Part shown: one piece after another, positions 1 through 5,815 of the stretch | Layout of the letters: each line of letters begins with the position of its first letter | Numbering within the stretch: position 1 is the first letter of the stretch | From: an uncultured Fidelibacterota bacterium | GTDB lineage: Bacteria; Fidelibacterota; Marinisomatia; Marinisomatales; UBA1611 | Direction: 5' to 3' | Assembly (NCBI GenBank): GCA_937893835.1 | Contig: CALCSS010000135.1 | Coordinates: 1 to 5,815, forward strand | Length of the DNA: 5,815 bases | Made by a program: the position numbers and the translations under genes | Notes under the pieces: model-generated | What the model was told of the DNA's origin: nothing | Database searches by the model: none | Seen by the model: only the letters and a program-made list of their open reading frames with translations

Positions 1-801
1 TATAAAAGATTCAAAATCAGAGTCAAAATTAAATTGAGCAGTAAAAGTTGAGAATTTTGTCTTTAAAGGAGTTCTACTGAAAAGGTCTTCAGGAAAACTA
101 AACTGCGATACATCAATAGTGCCTTTTAAATTGGTATTTATTTTATCAATGGAGATATCACCAGTAACTGGCAAGCCAAATAGATTACCATCAAGCTCTT
201 TCAGAAAATAATAATTATCATCATATCCTATTTTTAAACGATTGAACTGACAGGCAAGGTTAGCATTATTATCCATTGAGACTTTAACTAGATCACAATC
301 TAATGAGGGATTTCCAATTCCATTGAATTCACCACCGATCATTATGTCCAAGGAATGATCTTCACTATTTAAGATTGTTTCCACTCTTGCATCAATAAAG
401 AATGATTTCACCTGAAAAGGTAAATTTATTGAAATGTTTTTTTCTTTGGACTGCTCAATTGAATCTTTTTCACTTTTATAAATAAAGTCCAAACCTTCTA
501 TGGCAAGTAGATCTAATACATTATTTCCTAAAAATGAGGATATAATTCCAAGATTAGCTGAAATCTTTTCAACTTTTATGAGTGAACCATTATTATGTTC
601 GATTATAATATTATCAAGGATGATGGTACTCATTAGATTGCCCGTGAATTTTTCCACATTAAGACTCCATCCATAGGGCTCTAATTTATTACCTAAAATA
701 GATTGGATATGATTTGACCATAATGATATACGTGAAAAAATTGTTATTATGCAAATAATAAGCACAGTTATCAGGAGATATTTTTTTTGTTTTTGCATCA
801 T
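1..801 (-). CDS. TamB/AsmA-like membrane-anchored envelope protein (5' part, runs off window)
   Basis: An open frame of 267 codons runs from the ATG at 801 to the window edge with no stop, so only the N-terminal part is visible. Residues 1-7 are basic (MMQKQKK) and residues 8-27 form one hydrophobic helix (from YLLITVLIICIITIF), giving an inner-membrane anchor with the rest in the periplasm. There is no lipobox. After the anchor come short alternating beta-type segments. The stretch at about residues 45-105 (an amphipathic strand, G-N-L, a hydrophobic strand, then 'GSLIKVEKISANLGI' and 'LLAIEGLDFIY') resembles the start of TamB/AsmA-superfamily proteins, which bridge the periplasm and help outer-membrane assembly or lipid transport. 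The family call rests on pattern, not on a catalytic motif, and other AsmA-like proteins are possible. A second ATG lies at 796-798; an in-frame TAG at 862-864 bars a much longer N-terminus. No Shine-Dalgarno site is visible. Confidence 0.62.
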   Translation of the reverse strand, partial: MMQKQKKYLLITVLIICIITIFSRISLWSNHIQSILGNKLEPYGWSLNVEKFTGNLMSTIILDNIIIEHNNGSLIKVEKISANLGIISSFLGNNVLDLLAIEGLDFIYKSEKDSIEQSKEKNISINLPFQVKSFFIDARVETILNSEDHSLDIMIGGEFNGIGNPSLDCDLVKVSMDNNANLACQFNRLKIGYDDNYYFLKELDGNLFGLPVTGDISIDKINTNLKGTIDVSQFSFPEDLFSRTPLKTKFSTFTAQFNFDSDFESFI

Positions 802-847
802 AGCAACATTACAATATGAACTTGAATATAGAAAGTGAGTTCCATAT

Positions 848-880
848 AAAAAAAAAGCGCTCTAATGAGCGCTTTTTTTG
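848..880 (-). terminator. Rho-independent terminator after dnaK
   Basis: The stem GCGCTC (857-862) pairs perfectly with GAGCGC (867-872) around the loop TAAT. The flanking A and T runs extend the pairing. On the minus strand the stem is followed by nine T residues (856 to 848), and it begins about 13 nt after the dnaK stop. The plus strand also has seven T residues after the stem, so the element could act in both directions, though no plus-strand gene is seen. Confidence 0.9.
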
Positions 881-892
881 AGAAGTATAAAA

Positions 893-2803
893 TTAATCAA
901 CTACTTCAAAATCAGCGTCTTCTATCTCTCCTTCTTTTTTCTGTTCTTTATTAGGAGGCTCTTCATTTGAAGAGGTGTCAGAAGATGATGAATCGGCTCC
1001 TTGATCAGAAGTGTCATGCATTTTTGATGCTAACCCACTCCAAACAGTATTTAATGCATTCATGGCAGAGTTAATATCCTCAAGATTACCACTATCTTTT
1101 GCTTTTTTAAGCATATCAAGTTTTTCATTTAAATCAGTCTTTTCGTTTTCATCGAGTTTATCACTATGTTCAGTTACATTTTTCTCTGTCTCATATATTA
1201 AATGTTCTGCTTGATTAACTAGATCAATCTTTTCCCTTTTCTCTTTATCCTCTGTCTCATGCTTCTTCGCATCATTGACCATTTTATCAACTTCGGATTC
1301 AGAAAGTCCACTCGAAGCTTCTATTCTAATACTTTGTTCTTTGCCTGTAGCTTTATCCTTTGCATTTACATTTAGTATGCCATTTGCATCTATATCAAAT
1401 GTTACTTCTATTTGTGGAATACCACGAGGAGATGGAGGAATATCAGCAAGATGGAATCTACCAATGGTCTTATTATCTGATGCCATCTCTCTCTCTCCTT
1501 GTAAAACATGAATCTCTACTGTGGTCTGATTATCAGCTGCGGTACTAAATACTTGAGATTTCTTTGTCGGTATAGTTGTATTCCTCTCTATTAAATTTGT
1601 AGATACTCCACCTAGAGTCTCTATACCCAATGATAATGGGGTGACATCAAGCAATAAAATATCATCAACATCTCCAGAAAGCACACCTCCTTGGATTGCT
1701 GCTCCTAACGCAACGACCTCATCAGGGTTTACACTTTTATTAGGGTCTTTACCAAAAATTTCTTTTACCTTCTCTTGTATTTTTGGAATTCTAGTTGATC
1801 CGCCTACAAGTATTACTTCATCTATTTCAGACTTTGATAAACCTGCATCTTCGATTGCCTGGACACATGGCTCAATTGTTCTTTCAACCAGATCATTGAC
1901 CAATTCCTCAAATTTTGCTTGCGATAATGTCAAATTTAAATGTTTAGGCCCTGATGCATCCGCTGTAACAAATGGTAGATTTATATCTGTCTGTTTAGAT
2001 GAAGATAATTCTTTTTTTGCAGTTTCAGCAGCTTCCTTCAATCTCTGTAAGGCCATCGGGTCCTTCCTAAGATCAATACCGTCTGATTTATTGAATTCTT
2101 CAGCAATCCAATCAATAACTTTTTGGTCAAAATCATCACCACCAAGGTGGCCATCTCCATTTGATGATTTCACTTCAAACACACCATCACCCAGCTCAAG
2201 TATTGAAATATCAAATGTACCTCCACCTAGGTCGAATACAGCTATTTTTTCATCTTTCTTCTTATCAAGGCCATAGGCTAAGGATGCTGCGGTAGGTTCA
2301 TTAATGATACGTCTTACATTTAATCCAGAAATCTTCCCAGCATCTTTTGTTGCTTGCCTTTGCGAATCATTAAAATATGCTGGAACAGTTATCACTGCAT
2401 CTGTGACCTTTGTACCAAGATATTCTTCTGCTTGTTGTTTAAGTTTTTGCAAAACCATTGCAGAAATCTCAGGAGGAGTATATTCTTTATCGCCAGCTTG
2501 AACTACGCAGGCTCCATTTGAATTTTTATCAACTTTATATGGGACTTCAGATATTTCCGTACCAACTTCATCAAACATTCTTCCCATAAACCGTTTAATT
2601 GAAAAAACAGTATTTTCAGGATTGGTGACGGCTTGACGCTTTGCAGTTTGACCAACCAATCGATCGCCATCCTTTGCAAAACCAACGACAGATGGTGTAG
2701 TTCTTCCTCCTTCAGGATTCGTAATCACTGTAGGCTCACCACCCTCCAATACAGCAACACATGAATTGGTCGTCCCTAGGTCAATTCCTATTATTTTACT
2801 CAT
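893..2803 (-). CDS. dnaK: Molecular chaperone DnaK (Hsp70)
   Basis: A complete 636-residue Hsp70, close to the 638 of E. coli DnaK. It is a cytoplasmic ATP-driven chaperone that binds exposed hydrophobic stretches of unfolded proteins, working with DnaJ and GrpE. The nucleotide-binding domain covers residues 1 to about 378. It holds IDLGTTNS (7-14), Lys70 in the position of the catalytic lysine, DLGGGTFDIS (191-200) with Thr196 matching E. coli Thr199, and VILVGGSTRIP (330-340). The interdomain linker DILLLDV is at 381-387. The substrate-binding beta domain follows to about 500, then the helical lid, then a Ser/Asp/Glu/Lys-rich tail ending in EVVD, the usual bacterial C-terminus. Residues 80-105 keep the insert that Gram-positive DnaK lacks. 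The start at 2803 gives the canonical N-terminus MSKIIGIDLG and has a GGAG site 7 nt upstream. grpE and dnaJ are not in the window. The gene probably has its own promoter and ends at a strong terminator. Confidence 0.98.
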   Translation of the reverse strand: MSKIIGIDLGTTNSCVAVLEGGEPTVITNPEGGRTTPSVVGFAKDGDRLVGQTAKRQAVTNPENTVFSIKRFMGRMFDEVGTEISEVPYKVDKNSNGACVVQAGDKEYTPPEISAMVLQKLKQQAEEYLGTKVTDAVITVPAYFNDSQRQATKDAGKISGLNVRRIINEPTAASLAYGLDKKKDEKIAVFDLGGGTFDISILELGDGVFEVKSSNGDGHLGGDDFDQKVIDWIAEEFNKSDGIDLRKDPMALQRLKEAAETAKKELSSSKQTDINLPFVTADASGPKHLNLTLSQAKFEELVNDLVERTIEPCVQAIEDAGLSKSEIDEVILVGGSTRIPKIQEKVKEIFGKDPNKSVNPDEVVALGAAIQGGVLSGDVDDILLLDVTPLSLGIETLGGVSTNLIERNTTIPTKKSQVFSTAADNQTTVEIHVLQGEREMASDNKTIGRFHLADIPPSPRGIPQIEVTFDIDANGILNVNAKDKATGKEQSIRIEASSGLSESEVDKMVNDAKKHETEDKEKREKIDLVNQAEHLIYETEKNVTEHSDKLDENEKTDLNEKLDMLKKAKDSGNLEDINSAMNALNTVWSGLASKMHDTSDQGADSSSSDTSSNEEPPNKEQKKEGEIEDADFEVVD

Positions 2804-2810
2804 TATTTAT

Positions 2811-2814
2811 CTCC
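2811..2814 (-). promoter_or_regulatory. Ribosome binding site of dnaK
   Basis: GGAG on the minus strand, 7 nt before the dnaK ATG. This is the only clear Shine-Dalgarno site in the window; neither clpC nor the tamB-like gene has one as good. It supports the start at 2803 and suggests that dnaK is translated strongly. Confidence 0.75.
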
Positions 2815-2847
2815 AATATTTTCCGTAGTGTATATCAAAATAATTAT

Positions 2848-2876
2848 TTTATAAGAAATTGCAAGGAATATACCAA
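2848..2876 (-). promoter_or_regulatory. Candidate sigma70-type promoter of dnaK
   Basis: On the minus strand TTGGTA (2876 to 2871, 4 of 6 matches to TTGACA) and TATAAA (2853 to 2848, 5 of 6 to TATAAT) are 17 nt apart. They would start a transcript near 2840 with a leader of roughly 37 nt before dnaK. The region is AT-rich, so chance matches are likely. If the host uses a Bacteroidota-type housekeeping sigma factor the consensus would differ. No CIRCE operator and no sigma32-type promoter was seen. Confidence 0.35.
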
Positions 2877-2893
2877 TTGTTATAATAAATAAT

Positions 2894-2925
2894 AATGGCA
2901 TACTTATGTGATTACATATGCCATT
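2894..2925 (-). terminator. Possible clpC terminator hairpin
   Basis: A perfect 9-bp inverted repeat, AATGGCATA (2894-2902) and TATGCCATT (2917-2925), lies 32 nt after the clpC stop. On the minus strand it is followed by a T-rich but interrupted tract (TTATTATTTATTATAA). The enclosed bases can pair further through TGT/ACA. The stem is only moderately GC-rich and the T tract is broken, so termination would be weak or partial. The same bases may instead be an operator or a leader switch. Confidence 0.4.
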
Positions 2926-2933
2926 TTGGCATA
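2894..2933. repeat. Three-arm nested inverted repeat between clpC and dnaK
   Basis: The heptamer TGGCATA occurs at 2896-2902 and 2927-2933, and its complement TATGCCA lies between them at 2917-2923. The middle arm can pair with either outer arm: a tight hairpin with loop TTT (2917-2933), or a wider one (2894-2925). A third palindrome, TATGT-GATT-ACATA, occupies 2905-2918. The cluster ends about 18 nt upstream of the candidate dnaK -35 box. It could be a terminator, a protein operator or a transcript switch; the sequence alone does not decide. Confidence 0.7.
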
Positions 2934-2957
2934 GTTTTATTTTATTATATTAAATAT

Positions 2958-5411
2958 TTATGAAATCTTTTTACTAGCTTTAGGTGCATTATAGTTAAAA
3001 ACAATTTGGCCTTTTTGTACTTTTACTGTAATGACTGTTCCTTCTGAATATAATTTTTTCAACAACATCTCAGATATAGGATCTTCAAGAGATTTTTGGA
3101 TTTCCCGACGTAAAAGTCTTACTCCATATTTTGGATTATATCCTTTACTTGCAATATATTTCTTAGCAGATTTATTCAATTTCAACTTAAGACCAAGTTT
3201 TGAAAGGTTTTTTATTAAATCTGATACCTGAAGATCAATAATATCGTAAACATTAGATTCACTTAGTTGATGGAATACAATTGAATCATCTATCCGATTG
3301 ACTAATTCTGGTGAAAACAAATCCTTGACATGGCCTAATACTCTTTCTTTCATTTTAAGGTACTCTTCATCATCAATCTTACTTCCAAAACCAAAACCAT
3401 TATTTTTTAAATCCCTCGTACCCATATTAGATGTCATAATTACAATTGAATTTCTGAAATCAACTTTCCTACCCAATCCATCAGTTAGAACCCCTTCATC
3501 AAAAACCTGTAACAATACATTAAAAAGATCAGGGTGCCCTTTTTCAATCTCATCAAATAATACCACCGAATAGGGATTGCGTCTCACTTTCTCCGTAAGC
3601 TCTCCACCTTCCTCATATCCTACATATCCAGGAGGGGCCCCTATCAAACGCGTTAGTGAAAAACGTTCCGTGTACTCAGACATATCGACTTTTATAAGCG
3701 AATGCGTGTGTGGGAAAAGATATCTAGCAAGACACTTTGCTAATTCGGTCTTACCAACCCCTGTAGGACCAAGAAATAAAAACACTCCTATTGGCCTATT
3801 GGGGTTCTTTAAACCAGTTCTGGAACGTCTGATTGCATTGACAAGGCTCTCTATAGCTTCATTTTGTCCTACAATATAATTGCTTAGTTCTTTATTTAAA
3901 TATAATAATCTTTGACTCTCTGACTCTGCAACTTTTGATAGAGGTATACCAGTCATCAATGAAACCACATCTGCTATAGTCTCAGAATCAATCATAACTT
4001 GATTCTTCCCTTCTTTTTCTTGCCATTTTTTTTGTGCTTTTGACAATTTAATTAAAAGTTTTCTTTCCTTATCCCTTAGTTCAGCAGCATCTTCAAATAA
4101 TTGCGCAGAAACCTTATTCTCTTTTTGTTCTCTAATACTTTGAACGTCAAGCTCAATTTTCAAAATACTTTTAGGTACCTCCAAATTATACATATGAGCT
4201 CTGGCACCAGCTTCATCCATTATATCAATTGCCTTATCTGGAAGAAATTTATCTGATATATATCTTTCTGATAGGTCAACACATTCTATTATTGCATTAT
4301 TGGTGTATTTTACTTTGTGATGTTCTTCATATTTTTCTTTTAGGCCATTAAGTATGTCTATTGATTCTTCGATAGATGGTGGATTGACTATTATTTTTTG
4401 GAATCGACGGTCCAAGGCCCCATCTTTTTCGATAAATTTTCTATATTCATCCATAGTTGTAGCTCCAATACAATGAATATCACCTCTAGCCAAGGAGGGC
4501 TTGAACATATTTGAAGCATCTAAGGAGCCTGAGGCACCACCCGCTCCAACAAGCATATGTAGTTCATCAATAAATATGATAATATCATCGCTCATCTCTA
4601 GTTCTACCATAACACTTTTTAAACGTTCTTCGAACTGGCCTCTATATTTTGTACCTGCAACAATTGAAGCAAGATCCAATGATAGTATCCTCTGATTATG
4701 TAGAATTCGTGGGACTGTTTTGCGTATGATTCTTTGGGCAAGACCTTCAATAATTGCAGTCTTCCCAACTCCAGGCTCACCAATCAAAACTGGATTATTC
4801 TTTTTTCTCCTTGTTAGTATTTGAGCAACTCTTTCAATCTCACTTTCTCGTCCAATTACAGGGTCTAATTTGCCTTTTTTTGCCAACTGTGTTATATCTC
4901 TGGAAAAATGGTCCAATGTAGGTGTCTTACTTTTGCCAGATATATCTACAGATGATTCCATATTGGTTAAAGAATCATTATCTTCATCAGATTCAATTAA
5001 ATCATTTACTGTATCATAATCTAGAGAGAATGCTTTTAATATATCATTTGCCATACCTTCCGTCTCAAGAAGCAATGCAAGTAATAGATGTTCATCATCC
5101 GCAATTGAGTCACCACGCGCTGATGCCTCACTAAAAGCATTTCGGAGTATTCTTTCTGCTCTGCGAGTAAGAGGTAAATGGCCCAAGGTCATTGTACCAC
5201 CCGATGATTTGATCAAATCTTCTAACATAGTTATCATTTCATTTGAATCTATATCGAAAATATCTATGATCTTTTTTGCTAATCCAGAATCTTCTTTCAA
5301 AACACCAAGTAATAAATGCTCCGACCCAACATAACTATGTCCAAGTCTAATGGCCTCTTCTTTCGAACGTTTTATTATTAATTGTACTCTTTTTGAAAAA
5401 TTCTCTTTCAT
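2958..5411 (-). CDS. clpC: ATP-dependent Clp protease ATP-binding subunit ClpC
   Basis: A complete 817-residue class I Clp/Hsp100 unfoldase, near the 810 of B. subtilis ClpC. It forms hexamers that unfold proteins and feed them to ClpP in the cytoplasm. The N domain has two Clp-N repeats (about 5-70 and 80-142), then an acidic linker. AAA+ domain 1 has Walker A GEPGVGKT (211-218), pore loop GTKYRG (253-258), Walker B IIIFIDE (277-283) and Arg335/Arg336. The short middle domain (about 411-475) carries a UVR-type motif around FEDAAELRDKE (439-449), which marks ClpC rather than ClpB. AAA+ domain 2 has Walker A GPTGVGKT (548-555), pore loop GYVG (595-598), Walker B VVLFDE (616-621), sensor 1 TSN (660-662), Arg706 and a sensor 2 region GVRLLRR (763-769). 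A ClpP-docking loop is probably FGF (673-675), where Val, Leu or Ile is usual first. The start lies 7 nt after lolD, with only a weak AAAG site, so the two are probably one operon. clpP is not in the window. Confidence 0.96.
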   Translation of the reverse strand: MKENFSKRVQLIIKRSKEEAIRLGHSYVGSEHLLLGVLKEDSGLAKKIIDIFDIDSNEMITMLEDLIKSSGGTMTLGHLPLTRRAERILRNAFSEASARGDSIADDEHLLLALLLETEGMANDILKAFSLDYDTVNDLIESDEDNDSLTNMESSVDISGKSKTPTLDHFSRDITQLAKKGKLDPVIGRESEIERVAQILTRRKKNNPVLIGEPGVGKTAIIEGLAQRIIRKTVPRILHNQRILSLDLASIVAGTKYRGQFEERLKSVMVELEMSDDIIIFIDELHMLVGAGGASGSLDASNMFKPSLARGDIHCIGATTMDEYRKFIEKDGALDRRFQKIIVNPPSIEESIDILNGLKEKYEEHHKVKYTNNAIIECVDLSERYISDKFLPDKAIDIMDEAGARAHMYNLEVPKSILKIELDVQSIREQKENKVSAQLFEDAAELRDKERKLLIKLSKAQKKWQEKEGKNQVMIDSETIADVVSLMTGIPLSKVAESESQRLLYLNKELSNYIVGQNEAIESLVNAIRRSRTGLKNPNRPIGVFLFLGPTGVGKTELAKCLARYLFPHTHSLIKVDMSEYTERFSLTRLIGAPPGYVGYEEGGELTEKVRRNPYSVVLFDEIEKGHPDLFNVLLQVFDEGVLTDGLGRKVDFRNSIVIMTSNMGTRDLKNNGFGFGSKIDDEEYLKMKERVLGHVKDLFSPELVNRIDDSIVFHQLSESNVYDIIDLQVSDLIKNLSKLGLKLKLNKSAKKYIASKGYNPKYGVRLLRREIQKSLEDPISEMLLKKLYSEGTVITVKVQKGQIVFNYNAPKASKKIS

Positions 5412-5418
5412 TTAAACT

Positions 5419-5815
5419 TTAATATTGATGTAATAATCCATTTTCAAGAATGAATTGTCTATGGCCTATAGCAGCGACGTTAGGATTATGTGTGGTTAAT
5501 ATAATTGTCTGATTGAAATCTCTATTTATTTGGTGTAAAAGGTCAACGAGTTTTATCGAATTTTTTTCATCCAAATTACCCGTTGGTTCATCAGCAAATA
5601 ATATAGTAGGTTTATTAATTATTGCACGAATAAGGGCGACTCGAGATCTCTCTCCACCTGATAATTCACTTGGATAATGATTCATTCTATCTACAACTCC
5701 TAGAGTTTCAAATAAATTCAGTATATAATTTTCCATTATTGGTTCTTTTTTAATCCACATCGGCATACTCGCGTTTTCAAGTGCCGTAAACTCAGGAAGT
5801 AAATGATGAAATTGA
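5419..5815 (-). CDS. lolD: Lipoprotein-releasing ABC transporter ATP-binding protein LolD (3' part, 5' end outside window)
   Basis: The frame stays open to the window edge, showing the last 131 residues of an ABC ATPase of roughly 220-230. The Walker A half is outside. The first visible residues, QFHHLLPEFTALENAS, are the Q-loop region typical of LolD (the family reads FQFHHLLPEFTALEN). Then come signature LSGGE (fragment residues 51-55), Walker B ILFADE (71-76), D-loop GNLD (79-82) and H-loop histidine in TTHN (109). LolD powers LolC/LolE, which lift lipoproteins from the inner membrane to the carrier LolA for the outer membrane. The ATG at 5764-5766 is internal, because homology continues upstream of it. 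The gene ends 7 nt before clpC; an upstream lolC/lolE permease gene would be expected but is not visible. A MacB- or FtsE-type ATPase is less likely given the FHHLLPEFTALEN stretch. Confidence 0.9.
   Translation of the reverse strand, partial: QFHHLLPEFTALENASMPMWIKKEPIMENYILNLFETLGVVDRMNHYPSELSGGERSRVALIRAIINKPTILFADEPTGNLDEKNSIKLVDLLHQINRDFNQTIILTTHNPNVAAIGHRQFILENGLLHQY

Noticed and set aside
1..801. A lipoprotein signal peptide at the start of the tamB-like protein, from the Cys in its hydrophobic segment
   Set aside because: The residues before that Cys (LII) do not fit a lipobox and the hydrophobic stretch continues past it, which fits a membrane anchor better.
1641..2276. A 211-codon open frame on the plus strand opposite dnaK
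   Set aside because: It lies wholly antisense to a highly conserved dnaK. Long antisense frames opposite hsp70 genes are a known by-product of its codon pattern. The translation is Ser-rich with no recognisable domain and no ribosome binding site.
2804..2957. A CIRCE/HrcA operator or sigma32-type promoter upstream of dnaK
   Set aside because: No TTAGCACTC-N9-GAGTGCTAA-like repeat and no heat-shock promoter consensus was found; the inverted repeats present have unrelated sequence.
3577..3879. Plus-strand open frames of 60-100 codons opposite clpC
   Set aside because: All overlap conserved AAA+ coding sequence in antisense, show no domain features, and lack start signals.
5419..5766. A complete short ABC protein starting at the ATG at 5764-5766
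   Set aside because: The frame continues upstream to the window edge and encodes the LolD Q-loop region, so this ATG is internal and the gene is simply cut by the window.

Overview
The window carries four genes, all on the minus strand and all read right to left, in AT-rich DNA (about one third G+C, judged by eye). In transcription order they are the 3' part of a lolD-type ABC ATPase gene (5815 to 5419), a complete clpC-type AAA+ unfoldase gene (5411 to 2958), a complete dnaK (2803 to 893), and the 5' part of a gene for a membrane-anchored TamB/AsmA-like protein (801 to 1). No RNA gene, mobile element, CRISPR array or phage signal was found.

The organism looks like a Gram-negative (diderm), low-GC bacterium. 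LolD and a TamB-like protein both serve the outer membrane, and DnaK keeps the N-terminal insert (around residues 80-105) that Gram-positive DnaK proteins lack. The unfoldase is nevertheless a ClpC, best known from Firmicutes but also present in cyanobacteria, Bacteroidota and related marine lineages. ClpC with Lol machinery, low GC and weak Shine-Dalgarno sites fits a Bacteroidota/FCB-type or Marinimicrobia-like lineage. That placement is inference only.

Layout. lolD and clpC are 7 nt apart and almost certainly co-transcribed. Between clpC and dnaK lie 154 nt. They hold a cluster of nested inverted repeats just after clpC, which may be the clpC terminator or an operator, then a plausible sigma70-type promoter and a good ribosome binding site for dnaK. 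dnaK ends in a strong GC-stem/U-tract terminator at 848-880. The tamB-like gene starts only 46 nt beyond it, so it needs its own promoter in a very short space or depends on readthrough.

Function. ClpC (unfolding for degradation) and DnaK (folding) form a cytoplasmic protein quality-control pair. LolD (lipoprotein release to the outer membrane) and the TamB-like protein (envelope biogenesis) flank them. No grpE, dnaJ, hrcA or CIRCE operator is seen. The genes belong to well-known families. The most unusual features are the three-arm hairpin upstream of dnaK and small changes in conserved ClpC motifs; nothing here makes a clear case for a new system.
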